From: Bacteroidota bacterium
GTDB taxonomy: Bacteria > Bacteroidota > Ignavibacteria > Tepidaquicellales > Tepidaquicellaceae
Reading direction: 5' to 3'
Assembly (NCBI GenBank): GCA_018266835.1
Contig: JAFDZP010000005.1
Location: 372,001-436,000, forward strand
Length of the DNA stretch: 64,000 bases
Shown: one piece after another, positions 9,678 through 18,298 of the stretch
How positions within the stretch are numbered: position 1 is the stretch's first letter
How the letters are laid out: every line of letters starts with the position of its first letter
The notes under the pieces: generated by a model
Database searches by the model: none
Told to the model about the DNA's origin: nothing
What the model saw: only the letters and a program-made list of their open reading frames with translations
Translations under genes and position numbers: made by a program

Positions 9678-10035
9678 AAGTAGTTTTAATTGTCAGTTAC
9701 CGGTTAACAGATGCCGGCCGGAATTTAGTTGAATATACTTCCCCCTCCTTCAAAAAGGAGGGAGCCTTATATTTTCAAAAATAAGCAATGAAACTATGTT
9801 TAACAATTCAATTTTCCTGTTTTGCAGAAAATAAATAGTTTACACACTTAGGCAAAAAATACAAATTTCGCAGATAAATGCATTCGGCAGTAAAAATGAT
9901 AGTTTAACTACTACAAACATCTAATAGTTAAATCATATTTTTATTTACTTATTGATAGAATAGCTTAATAATTAAAGAAGTGCAGATAATGAGGTTTTTT
10001 TTAATTAATTTTAAGAAACAGGGATGAATAGAATT
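9678..10035. other. Gene-free interval
   Basis: This interval between two minus-strand genes holds one GGAGGGG palindrome (9741-9763) and otherwise AT-rich sequence. The promoter of the response regulator is expected in its left part, but no convincing box was found. Confidence 0.5.
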
Positions 10036-10548
10036 TTATTGGATTCGATTCATAAACTCATTCACTTGTTTTCTGTTCTTTAATTCTATAATTCTTTTCT
10101 CAGCGGAGAGTTCGTTCAATAATTTTCTGATTGGCGGAGCAGTGGTCTGTTTATATTTCAGAACCCAGCTCAAAAATTTCAAATCAATTTTTTCAGGACA
10201 TCCTTGAGTAATATCAGTTCTTATTTCACCGGAAAATCTTCTTTTAAATATTCCGTAAAGACATGTGAGAGTATTAAAGTTAAGAAAAATAATTGTGTCA
10301 GCTCGCTCAGCGCGGTAAGTTATTGTGCGGCGGTAGTTGCCGTCAATAATCCATTCATCTTCAGCAATAATTTTGTTTACTTTTTCAGTCATTACATTCC
10401 TGTCAATTTCTTTCCAACCAGGCAGCCAGAAAATTTTATCAAGATGATAAAGCGGAAGCTTCAGCTTATCTGCGAGCACACGAGAAAGAGTTGACTTCCC
10501 CGCTCCCGCATTTCCGATTATCATTACACGCCTCATGATTCGTTTCAT
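10036..10548 (-). CDS. P-loop kinase-like protein (FlaR/topology-modulation type)
   Basis: The 170-residue protein has a Walker A motif GNAGAGKST near the N terminus. A short adenylate-kinase-like core follows, with LPLYHLDKIFWLPGW and the EWIIDGNYRRT signature, typical of the family annotated as DNA topology modulation protein FlaR or shikimate/adenylate-kinase-like ATPase. Two in-frame Met codons near the start (MKRIM, then MRRVMIIG) leave the exact start open. It is a cytoplasmic NTPase of unknown substrate, encoded as a single gene. Confidence 0.8.
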   Translation of the reverse strand: MKRIMRRVMIIGNAGAGKSTLSRVLADKLKLPLYHLDKIFWLPGWKEIDRNVMTEKVNKIIAEDEWIIDGNYRRTITYRAERADTIIFLNFNTLTCLYGIFKRRFSGEIRTDITQGCPEKIDLKFLSWVLKYKQTTAPPIRKLLNELSAEKRIIELKNRKQVNEFMNRIQ

Positions 10549-10912
10549 TGTGGTTTTAAAAATGAATGGGTTACTCTCGTTGTGATGTTGTAAATCCCGC
10601 TTTAGCGGTGACTCCAGCTTCGCAACGGAATGTACAAAATATTTTTTGTTAACGAGAATTTCAGTGGGAAAGTTTAGGGAGGAAGATTTTTATTAGGTTA
10701 GAATAACAAATTTATTAATTATGGTATGAATCTACCAACAAAAATTAACAAAAAGTAGTGAAATTGTTTCGAAAATTAGATGATTTCTATTTTTTTTGAA
10801 AACAATTGTAAAAAACTTACCAGCAATTTGTGTTTTTTTTCTCTGCACTTGAAATGGATTCTGCATAACTTAAAACTATTTAAAATTTCAAATAAAATCG
10901 GTAAAAATCCTC
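10549..10912. other. Divergent intergenic region
   Basis: This AT-rich stretch separates a minus-strand and a plus-strand gene and must carry promoters for both. A short GC-rich palindrome (CCCGCTTTAGCGG, about 10597) lies near the minus-strand gene. Nothing else was recognised. Confidence 0.4.
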
Positions 10913-12049
10913 ATGAAACAATTAATTTTGACAATTATTTTTTTTATTACGATTACCTCTATATTATGCGGTCAAGTTACTGACGAAGATGGAAGAGTTA
11001 TTTTAAATGAACGGATTAACAAAGATTCCTTACAATACTTAGCTATACACAATTTTAGAGAAAAACATTGCAACGGAATTATAGATTACTCTTATGCTAA
11101 ATTTCTAGATACTGCAGATTTTTCAAGGTGCTTTTTTGCTGATTCTTTGAAATTAAGAAGAGTATGTTTTTCAAAAGGCTGCGATTTTGAATGGACCGAG
11201 TTTCACGGAGTTGCAGATTTTTGGTATACTATTTTCGATAAAACTACTTTTTTTGGAAAATGTATATTTTCTGGTACAGCTGATTTTAGATTTGCGAAGT
11301 TCAACGAAGAAGTATTTTTTGATAATGCAACTTTACCGGACACTTTAAATTTTAGTCACATAAATCACATTCAAAATGAAATTGACTTAACAGTAGCAAA
11401 AACTAAACCTAATTCCGTTTGTTATATTAATCTATTTAACTCTGACATAAGCAAAATAAAAATAGATTATAATAAGTTCAAACTATGTTTTGATGAGATT
11501 AATAAAGACAGCACCCAGGATAAATTGACAGAAGATCAAATATCCAGTGTTTATAGTTCTTTATTAGAAAAATTTAAAAGATCTGGAATGACCGAAAGTT
11601 ATAAAAAGCTAGACCTTGAATTCAAAGCGTGGAAATCATGTTGCGGAAACAGCATTTTTGAGAGATTTATTAACTGTTCAGCATACCTAATTCAAAAATA
11701 CTGGTGGAATTTCGGATATGAAAAATGGAGAATTTTTATTTGGGTAGCGGCATTTCTTCTAATATTCACAATCGTTACTTATGTTAAATTTGATTACTTA
11801 ATGGGTAATATCTATACTATAAAGTTTATACACAATTTCCAGGAAAAATACGAAAATTTAATTACTGCACGAAAAACCTTCTACAGAATTACTTGCTCTT
11901 TCATTTATAGTTCTGTTCTTTTTTTTGGATTAAAAATAGAGTACGATGAAATAAAATTCATCAGCTTATGGACTTTTTACATTTTCTTAATTTATACAAC
12001 GGGGCTAATATGTATTGCATATTTATTTAACTTTGTAATAAGTAAATAA
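10913..12049 (+). CDS. Pentapeptide-repeat membrane protein
   Basis: This is a 378-residue protein. It opens with a hydrophobic export signal (residues 3-19). Residues about 50-165 form a pentapeptide-repeat solenoid with A(D/N)F-type units such as DTADFSRCFF and GTADFRFAKF. A helical segment rich in Lys and Glu follows. The C-terminal third has at least three transmembrane helices (about 277-297, 325-340 and 350-375). The likely topology is a periplasmic solenoid tied to an inner-membrane domain. It is the only plus-strand gene of the pentapeptide block and lacks the CxxC and CWP features of the four lipoproteins beside it. Function unknown. Confidence 0.75.
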   Translation: MKQLILTIIFFITITSILCGQVTDEDGRVILNERINKDSLQYLAIHNFREKHCNGIIDYSYAKFLDTADFSRCFFADSLKLRRVCFSKGCDFEWTEFHGVADFWYTIFDKTTFFGKCIFSGTADFRFAKFNEEVFFDNATLPDTLNFSHINHIQNEIDLTVAKTKPNSVCYINLFNSDISKIKIDYNKFKLCFDEINKDSTQDKLTEDQISSVYSSLLEKFKRSGMTESYKKLDLEFKAWKSCCGNSIFERFINCSAYLIQKYWWNFGYEKWRIFIWVAAFLLIFTIVTYVKFDYLMGNIYTIKFIHNFQEKYENLITARKTFYRITCSFIYSSVLFFGLKIEYDEIKFISLWTFYIFLIYTTGLICIAYLFNFVISK

Positions 12050-12127
12050 ACTCCACCCTTTTTGCATTTCTATTAAATTTCCCTATAAGTAATTTTGTAT
12101 TGTAGAGAGAAAAAACAAGGAGGGATT

Positions 12128-12262
12128 ATGAAAACGTTAAACGTTTACTCCCGACACGAAGCAGAAGAACAGGGCAAATACAAAGTATATTTCTACCTCT
12201 TCGTAATTGCCGCTATTCTTGCGTTAATAGTTGTAACAGAATTCGGAACAAAACTTTATTAA
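12128..12262 (+). CDS. Small single-span membrane protein (44 aa)
   Basis: The start is set by a strong AGGAGGG ribosome binding site 4 bases before ATG at 12128. The product begins MKTLNVYSRHEAEEQGKY and has one transmembrane helix at about residues 20-38, ending FGTKLY. A good terminator follows directly. Strong translation signals and a dedicated terminator make it a credible gene despite its length. The soluble N terminus should be cytoplasmic. Function unknown. Confidence 0.75.
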   Translation: MKTLNVYSRHEAEEQGKYKVYFYLFVIAAILALIVVTEFGTKLY

Positions 12263-12281
12263 ATTCACTTCTAAAAAAAGC

Positions 12282-12312
12282 AGCCCTCCTGCCTAAGGCA
12301 AGAGGGCTTTTT
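12282..12312 (+). terminator. Rho-independent terminator
   Basis: AGCCCTC and GAGGGCT form a stem with an inner GCC/GGC extension, followed by a T-run. It lies 20 bases past the 44-residue membrane protein gene. Confidence 0.8.
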
Positions 12313-12367
12313 AATTTCTATCTGTTTTTTGCTGACTGCTATTTTCTTACAGGTAATTTCAAACTAC

Positions 12368-12403
12368 TAATTGTTAATTGTTAATTGTTAATTGTTAATT
12401 GTT
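12368..12403. repeat. Heptamer tandem repeat abutting a stop codon
   Basis: Four to five tandem copies of TTGTTAA (7-bp period) run right up to the stop codon of the minus-strand pentapeptide lipoprotein gene at 12404. Confidence 0.85.
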
Positions 12404-13753
12404 TCAAGGCCAGCAAGACGGAGGATTTCCATATCGGATATTTCTGAACACCGCACCTGTTCTTACTGTTTCGCACATGTCAGCGCCATCTAAAGCAACA
12501 TTATCCCAGAGCGAATTACTTAAATTTGCTCCTCTGAATTGAGCCATTGGAAGTTCGGAATTAATAATTTTTGCGCCGGTGAGATCACAATTTTCAAAAA
12601 AACTAATCTGATGATGTATATCCGTAAATTCAGCATATCGCATGCGGTTGCCGTTGAATTCACATCTTAAAATTGCTGTTGAATTGTTAAGCTTAAGACT
12701 ATCCATAACCGAACCTCTGAAATCTACTTTAATGAGCTGTACATTAGAAAATACCGTCCCGTTCATTTTTGTATTCTTACATGTTACATTATTTATCTCT
12801 GTGCTGTAAAATGTTGCATTGCTGAAATCAGAGTTATCCCATTTGCCGTAAAAACCTCCTGTGGAACTAAACGAAGTATATCTGAAAGCGCATGATAAAA
12901 AATTCAAATTAACGCTGCTTGCATTTGTTAATATTGCATTGCTAAAATCTGCAAATAAAAATGTGCTTTCGTTCAATATAGTTTTATCAAAACTTGCGTT
13001 TTTTAAAGAAGTGCTGCTTATATTTGAAGCATCCCACTGCACATTATCAAAACGCGCATTGTCAAAATTTACATGGTCAAAAGTTGAATTTGATAAAAAC
13101 GCTCGCGTTAAATCCGCACCCTGCAAGTCTTTGAATAAAATCGTTACTCCTCTTAAATTACAGCTTGTACATTTTCTTGTAGTCAGCAATTGATTCAACT
13201 GGTCGGGGTCATATCCTCCCTGCGGAGGAGCGCCTGCTCCCGATGTAATCGCAGCAGAGTCCGGCTGAATAAATACCGGCTGGGAGTAACCGTATGCTCC
13301 GTCACTGCTTATAGTAGATGTAAGATAAAGTTTATAATTCCCTGCAGGAATACTCACTCGCGAAGTATCTCCGGGAGCGTTAAGCTGGTAAATAACTGCA
13401 CCTGCTTCGTTAACCAGCCTTGCTTTGAACATTGCGCCGGCATCAAGTTTTATTCTGTGAGTTGCCGTCTCCGTGTATCTGTAAGGAATCACATCCTCAC
13501 CTATTGCGCCCGTATCTTCACGTACGCTATCGGGCGGTGCGTTGAGATTCTCAAGGTCAACATATACTACTGCGCCGGGCGTTGCATAAGCTACTGCGTT
13601 TGAATTGAACTGGCTTTCTGTCAACGCTTTATACTTGCCTGTATTGATTGACGTTGAATTTACTATTGAATCACTGCATCCGGAAATCGCTGCAGTAATT
13701 ATTAAGAATGAAAGTAAAGAACAATACTTGAAAAGTTTTCTTTTAAAAATCAT
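12404..13753 (-). CDS. Pentapeptide-repeat lipoprotein, paralogue 1
   Basis: The 449-residue protein has a lipoprotein signal peptide with lipobox AISGC (Cys26). Residues about 58-165 form an N-terminal domain shared by four neighbouring genes: VVYVDLENLN, then a DTGxIGEDVIPY block, a SIPAGNYKLYLTS strand pair and VFIQPD. A CxxC (Cys195, Cys198) marks the start of the pentapeptide-repeat solenoid (about 200-420; units such as LQGADLTRAFL). The end carries another conserved Cys in ADMCE and a terminal CWP. Probably anchored to the outer or inner membrane and facing the periplasm or surface. The four Cys may form disulfides. Function unknown. Confidence 0.8.
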   Translation of the reverse strand: MIFKRKLFKYCSLLSFLIITAAISGCSDSIVNSTSINTGKYKALTESQFNSNAVAYATPGAVVYVDLENLNAPPDSVREDTGAIGEDVIPYRYTETATHRIKLDAGAMFKARLVNEAGAVIYQLNAPGDTSRVSIPAGNYKLYLTSTISSDGAYGYSQPVFIQPDSAAITSGAGAPPQGGYDPDQLNQLLTTRKCTSCNLRGVTILFKDLQGADLTRAFLSNSTFDHVNFDNARFDNVQWDASNISSTSLKNASFDKTILNESTFLFADFSNAILTNASSVNLNFLSCAFRYTSFSSTGGFYGKWDNSDFSNATFYSTEINNVTCKNTKMNGTVFSNVQLIKVDFRGSVMDSLKLNNSTAILRCEFNGNRMRYAEFTDIHHQISFFENCDLTGAKIINSELPMAQFRGANLSNSLWDNVALDGADMCETVRTGAVFRNIRYGNPPSCWP

Positions 13754-13808
13754 ACTGGGGTATTAATAAAATTTTTAAATTAGACTAGTTATATTTTGAT
13801 AAATAAAA

Positions 13809-14399
13809 TTAATAATGGTTTTTATTAAACATCTCAAACTGCTCAGCTGTTAAGATGTTTTGCATCTTTGCATAGAAAGCGTCATCAAGTTTTATTCTTC
13901 CTTCGTACAATTCTGTTTTATCTTTTGCTTTTGCAGATAGCTTGTTCTGTTTTGTTGTTGTGCTTACTATTAAATTATAAACTGATTTCGTCTGCTTCTT
14001 TGAAAGTCCCAAAGCATCTTTCATTTTTGCTGAGCGCCATTTTGCGCCTTCTTTTATACTCTTTTTTGTCTGAGGTTTATCAAATTTTGCATACTGGTCT
14101 GCAGTGAAAATAGTTTTTACTCCAGCAACAAAGTCAGAGTGAATCTGGTCTTTCGCAGCTTCCATATCCAAACGTGATTTGCCTGATGTCCATAATGCAT
14201 TTTCTTTTTTGATAGTGGTAACAAATAAATCGTAAAGTGATTTGTACTGTGTATCGTTAAGGCCGAACTGCGCCTTCATTGATTCTGCTTTGGCAGTGGC
14301 AGTCCCGACAATTTTATCATCGCCGTCCTGCGCAAATCCTTTTACACAAGCTAACATTAATAAAAGTACAACAACTGAATAAAGTTTTAGTGTTTTCAT
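13809..14399 (-). CDS. Spy/CpxP-like periplasmic protein with duplicated module
   Basis: This is a 196-residue protein with a signal peptide (residues 1-23, ending GFAQ). Two helical modules follow. Each has the pattern L-x-x-x-Q-x-K-S-(L/V)-Y at its front (LNDTQYKSLYDL; LSKKQTKSVYNL) and a (F/L)TA(D/E)Q motif at its end (FTADQYAKF; LTAEQFEMF), which resembles the LTxxQ repeats of Spy and CpxP. Three single-module relatives are encoded at 20794, 21476 and 27579. A periplasmic chaperone or stress role is plausible but inferred. Confidence 0.7.
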   Translation of the reverse strand: MKTLKLYSVVVLLLMLACVKGFAQDGDDKIVGTATAKAESMKAQFGLNDTQYKSLYDLFVTTIKKENALWTSGKSRLDMEAAKDQIHSDFVAGVKTIFTADQYAKFDKPQTKKSIKEGAKWRSAKMKDALGLSKKQTKSVYNLIVSTTTKQNKLSAKAKDKTELYEGRIKLDDAFYAKMQNILTAEQFEMFNKNHY

Positions 14400-14595
14400 T
14401 TCTCTTTTTAAGTTTATAAATAAAAATTGTTTTGATTTCGGAAATTATAGTTAGTTTGTAATATTAATAAAAAGAACTACAAATTAATTTACTAAAAAAA
14501 ATGACGTTGTTTTTATTGCAGGAGGACTTTGTTAAAAAAGTAATATTGTCCGTAATAGATCATCTTACCAACAACCATACGTTAATTAAACGGTA

Positions 14596-14862
14596 TGTAG
14601 GGGCGTATTGAATACGCCCCAAATATCACTAGCCGTTTTTGTTCTCATGGCGAACAATCATAACTTTAGAATTTTTTATGCAAATATGAATAACTCCGTT
14701 TAAAAATGTTCAAAAGTTAACCACCCCTAAATCCCCTCCTTGAAAAGGAGGGGATTTTCACTTCTGCCGTTGTTGGTCTCCTGACCAACAAGCATAACAT
14801 TAGAAATTTGAATGAAACCTTCCGCCTCGGCGGACTTTAAGCCCTAAATCCCTTCTCCCGTG
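14596..14862. repeat. Mixed palindromic repeats in a gene-free interval
   Basis: The interval 14400-14910 has no gene. It holds a GGGGCGTATT/AATACGCCCC hairpin (14600-14620; a second copy is at 23211), a GGAGGGG palindrome (14718-14754), a TTGTTGGTCTCCTGACCAACAA hairpin (about 14769-14791) and a CCGCCTCGGCGG hairpin (about 14822). Confidence 0.8.
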
Positions 14863-14875
14863 AATTAAATAAAAA

Positions 14876-14910
14876 AATTATTCATTATTCATTACTAATT
14901 ATTAATTACA
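14876..14910. repeat. Heptamer repeat abutting a stop codon
   Basis: ATTATTC/ATTAATT-type 7-bp units run up to the stop codon at 14911 of the second pentapeptide lipoprotein. Confidence 0.7.
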
Positions 14911-16065
14911 TTAAGGCCAGCATTGAGTTGTTGAATTATAAATAATACCAACAGTGGTAATGCCTGTTTTTTGGGACTCGCAAAAATATGCTCCTATTAT
15001 ATTTGCGTAAGCCATATTTACCTGAGTTAAAGCTGACCTGCCAAAATCAGTATCAGTTAAATTACAACGATCGAAATTTGATGATTGTATCTGAGCATTA
15101 ATAAAAGCTGTTTTTGTAAAGTTAGTGTATGAGAATCCAGAGCCGTATATTTTTACTTCATCGAAATCGGAATTTATCACTGTGGCATTTAGCATATTTG
15201 AATATAAAATATTGGTCCGGGCAAAATGCACTCTGTTAATAGAAACTCCTTTCATTTGAACCTTACTAAACTCGCATCCTACCATATACGCTGAGTCAAA
15301 TACTGCATATTGAAGCGATGAGCCTTCTCCCCATTTAGTGCCGGGCAGCCAGCTGTTAATTAAATTTGCGCTATCAAGATTTGTATTTTCCATTCTGCAT
15401 GAATCGACATAGGCATTCCTTAAGTTAGCATTTCGCAAATTTACTCCCGTGAATGAAGAGCGTGATAGAGTCACATCAGTAAAGTTCATACCGCTCAAAT
15501 CTGTATTCTTGAAATTACATTCAATGCACTCTTTTGCTTTAAGATGCGTAACAATATTACTGCCGGATACACTTGGTTTGATAAAAATAATATTGCTTGA
15601 TAAATCTGAGGAAGAGTAAGAATCAAATGAAATCAGATGAAGTTTATAATTTCCTGCAGGGACTGAGAGCTGGGCAAATCCCCCGGGAAAAACCTGAGCG
15701 AGAGTATCACCTGTAGCGTCACTGACAAATTTTATTTTAAAAGTAGAAAAAGGCGCGACTCTGAATTCCTGATTTATATCCTTCGTGTATGTATAAGGAA
15801 TCACATCTTCCCCTACAGGACCCGTATCGCCCGAAACTGAGGGTGAGTTTAAATCTTCCAGGTCAACAACAATTAATTCATCAGGTGATGCTTTTAGGAC
15901 TGAACTCAAAGAAAATTCTCTTTCAACTTTTGTCTGATTTTCTGTTACCGTTCCGGTTGAGTTCGTTAAAGTATCGCTGCATCCCGATAGAACTGTGAAG
16001 CTTACTGTTACTAAGAACAGAAAGAAAGCTTCAATTGATTTTAAATTTTTTTTGCTTTTTTTCAT
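14911..16065 (-). CDS. Pentapeptide-repeat lipoprotein, paralogue 2
   Basis: The 384-residue protein has the lipobox VLSGC (Cys29) after a Lys-rich start. It shares the family blocks: VVDLEDLNSP, DTGPVGEDVIPYTYT, SVPAGNYKLHL and a KECIECN CxxC. The following pentapeptide solenoid includes units such as LSGMNFTDVTL and NLRNANLRNA. It ends with FCES and TQCWP. The solenoid is shorter than in paralogues 1 and 3, which suggests gain or loss of coils. Same predicted location and unknown function as its relatives. Confidence 0.8.
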   Translation of the reverse strand: MKKSKKNLKSIEAFFLFLVTVSFTVLSGCSDTLTNSTGTVTENQTKVEREFSLSSVLKASPDELIVVDLEDLNSPSVSGDTGPVGEDVIPYTYTKDINQEFRVAPFSTFKIKFVSDATGDTLAQVFPGGFAQLSVPAGNYKLHLISFDSYSSSDLSSNIIFIKPSVSGSNIVTHLKAKECIECNFKNTDLSGMNFTDVTLSRSSFTGVNLRNANLRNAYVDSCRMENTNLDSANLINSWLPGTKWGEGSSLQYAVFDSAYMVGCEFSKVQMKGVSINRVHFARTNILYSNMLNATVINSDFDEVKIYGSGFSYTNFTKTAFINAQIQSSNFDRCNLTDTDFGRSALTQVNMAYANIIGAYFCESQKTGITTVGIIYNSTTQCWP

Positions 16066-16089
16066 TTGGCAAATTTTATTTCTGTTTTA

Positions 16090-16720
16090 ATACCTTTGTT
16101 GTTCGGCTGACCAACCATTAGAATATGAATTACACCGTTTAAAAATGTTTAAAAGTTAACCACCCCCTTCCCCCCTCCCCCGTGTCAAGCACGGGCAAGC
16201 TTACCGCAGGAAGGGGAAGAACTACTACTAATTATTTATTAGGGCTTTTAACTTAATCATTAATCTTTTCACATGAAAATCTTTAAAAGATAACCACCTC
16301 CTTCCCCCTCCTTATAAAGGAGGGGGAAAAGCTGTTACTAATATAATCACACATTCACGAATTTGTTGGTCACCAAGGCGAACTGCTCAATCAGCTTAGG
16401 CGAATTAAGAATTTCTCACTGTATTGCTGTTGGTCAGGAGACCAACAGCGGCGAAGAAATTGCTTACTGCTAATTACTAATTGTTAATTGCGAATATGAA
16501 TTACTCCGTTTAGAAATCTTTAAAAGTTAACCACCCCTAAATCCCCTCCCCCGCGTCAAGCACGGGGCAAGCTTACTGCAGGAGGGGACTTTCACTCTAA
16601 AAAAATTTTCGTGAATTATAATTTTCCGCCGTTGTTGGTCTCCAGACCAACAACCATAACGCTAGAAATCTGAATGAGACCTCCCCCTCCCCCCTCCTTC
16701 GCAGGAGGGGGAAACAAAAG
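16090..16720. repeat. Dense palindromic-repeat cluster
   Basis: The 810-bp gap between paralogues 2 and 3 carries no gene. It has GGAGGGG palindromes at 16157-16218, 16290-16327, 16528-16588 and 16680-16714, two with an inserted CGTGTCAAGCACGGG-type arm. GTTGGTC/GACCAAC hairpins lie at about 16431-16452 and 16630-16655. Several copies share the flank AATATGAATTACTCCGTTTA. Confidence 0.8.
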
Positions 16721-16761
16721 CTTCTGATTCCACGCTTAATTACAAATTGCTAATTACTAAT

Positions 16762-16874
16762 TGTAACTCATAATTCATAACTCATAATTCATAACTCATA
16801 ATTCATAATTCATAACTCATATCTCATAACTCATAATTCATAACTCATAATTCATAACTCATAATTCATAATTG
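16762..16874. repeat. Long heptamer tandem array (AACTCAT/AATTCAT)
   Basis: About 15 tandem 7-bp units alternate between AACTCAT and AATTCAT. The array ends directly before the stop codon of paralogue 3 at 16877. It is too short-period and has no spacers, so it is not a CRISPR. Confidence 0.9.
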
Positions 16875-16876
16875 CA

Positions 16877-18229
16877 TTACGGCCAGCAGTCGGTATCAAC
16901 ATTATAATGTATATTTGTCGCAGACATTCCCGTTCTATCCTGATGACACATGTTGACAGCATTAATATCTACATTATTCCAGACTGTATTTATAAGAATT
17001 GCTGCGCGCAGAGTACCGCCATTAAAACCTGAATTAGTTATTGCTGAACCCGACATAATGCAGTCATCGAACACACTTGCGTCTCCCCTGAAATTTGTGA
17101 ACAAAGCGTTTCTGAATGTACTGCCGCGTAAAGTACTGCTCTGGAAGTACGTATTGTTTATAAATTTTGTGCTGTCCAGATTCGAGTTTCCAAAGAATAC
17201 TTCATAGGCGTGAATATTGGAAAAAGTTGCGCCGTTAAGTTTAACATGCTCACCCGTTAAATCTCTGATTTCAAGATTTGAAAAAGTTGTATAGCTAAGA
17301 TCGCATCCATCCATGTTTCCGCTGCCTGAGCCGCTGTCAAAAGTCACGCGGCTGAGATTTGCAGCATCGAAAATTGTACGGTCCCAGTTTAATCTTTGAA
17401 AAACCGCTCCCATAAAATCACCACCGCCAAAGGAAGTTAAATTCAAAATAGTGAAAGTAAATTTTGCTCCTTTAAAGGAACAATTATTTGCGCCGGAGCG
17501 GTCCCAGTCAGTATGCGTAAATATTGCGCTATCAAGATTCACATGGTCCATAAAAGAATGTTCTAAATCGGAATAAGATAAATCAGCCCCTGCAAGATTT
17601 TTATCATGAAGCTGTACTTCACGCAGATTGCAGCTGATACATTTGTTTGTCGTGAGAAGTGTGTTAAGGTCATCCTTATTATATCCGCTCTGCGGCGGAA
17701 CTCCGCCTGAAGCAATTGCATCTAAGTCCGGCTGAATAAAGACGGGCTGTGTTGCCATGGAAGTAGAACCATAGTTTACCAATGATGTAAGATACAATTT
17801 ATAATTTCCTGCAGGGATTGAAACACGCGCAGTATCTCCCGGATTATTTAGCTGGAACATAAGAAGACCTGATGCTGCAATCATTCTTACTTTGAAATTT
17901 GCTTCAGCGCCGAGCTTAAATCTGTGCACTGCCGAGTCAGAATAATAATACGATATAACATCTTCCCCTATGGGACCCGTATCATCTCCGAGAAGTGAAG
18001 CTGGAGTATTAAGATGTTCGAGGTCATCATACACAACTGCTCCAGGAATAGCTTTTAAATTTGAATTTGCGTTGAACTCTGCTTCTGTATGCGCCTGGTA
18101 TTTGCTTGCAGTTGTAACGGTAGGATTTGTAAATGAATCACTGCATCCGGAAAAATTATAGACCAATGCAGACATGATAAATACAAATCCAAACTGTAAT
18201 AATGTTATTATAAATTTATTTTTTTTCAT
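16877..18229 (-). CDS. Pentapeptide-repeat lipoprotein, paralogue 3
   Basis: The 450-residue protein has the lipobox NFSGC (Cys29). The shared domain is clear: VVYDDLEHLN, DTGPIGEDVISYYY, SIPAGNYKLYLTSL and VFIQPD. The CxxC (NKCISCNLR) begins the solenoid, whose units include LAGADLSYSDL and FGGGDFMGAVF. It closes with NMCH and TDCWP. It is most similar in length and layout to paralogue 1, with the insert PPQSGYNKDDLNTLL before the CxxC also shared, so 1 and 3 are probably the closest pair. Confidence 0.8.
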   Translation of the reverse strand: MKKNKFIITLLQFGFVFIMSALVYNFSGCSDSFTNPTVTTASKYQAHTEAEFNANSNLKAIPGAVVYDDLEHLNTPASLLGDDTGPIGEDVISYYYSDSAVHRFKLGAEANFKVRMIAASGLLMFQLNNPGDTARVSIPAGNYKLYLTSLVNYGSTSMATQPVFIQPDLDAIASGGVPPQSGYNKDDLNTLLTTNKCISCNLREVQLHDKNLAGADLSYSDLEHSFMDHVNLDSAIFTHTDWDRSGANNCSFKGAKFTFTILNLTSFGGGDFMGAVFQRLNWDRTIFDAANLSRVTFDSGSGSGNMDGCDLSYTTFSNLEIRDLTGEHVKLNGATFSNIHAYEVFFGNSNLDSTKFINNTYFQSSTLRGSTFRNALFTNFRGDASVFDDCIMSGSAITNSGFNGGTLRAAILINTVWNNVDINAVNMCHQDRTGMSATNIHYNVDTDCWP

Positions 18230-18261
18230 AAAAAATTTTAGTACAATTTTAAAAAACTATT

Positions 18262-18298
18262 TAGCTGTTAATTGTTAATTGTTAATTGCTAATTGCTA
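18262..18298. repeat. Heptamer repeat running into a stop codon
   Basis: Tandem TTAATTG/CTAATTG units of 7 bp continue into the TAG stop of paralogue 4, so the stop codon itself lies within the repeat pattern (TTGCTAA). Confidence 0.8.

Noticed and set aside
12061-12097. Bacteroidota-type -33/-7 promoter for the 44-aa gene
   Set aside because: TTTG and TAATTTTG are present but about 25 bases apart, longer than the usual 19-21, so I do not call it.
16762-16874. Possible CRISPR array
   Set aside because: The repeat period is 7 bp with no spacers and there are no cas genes; it is a simple tandem repeat.
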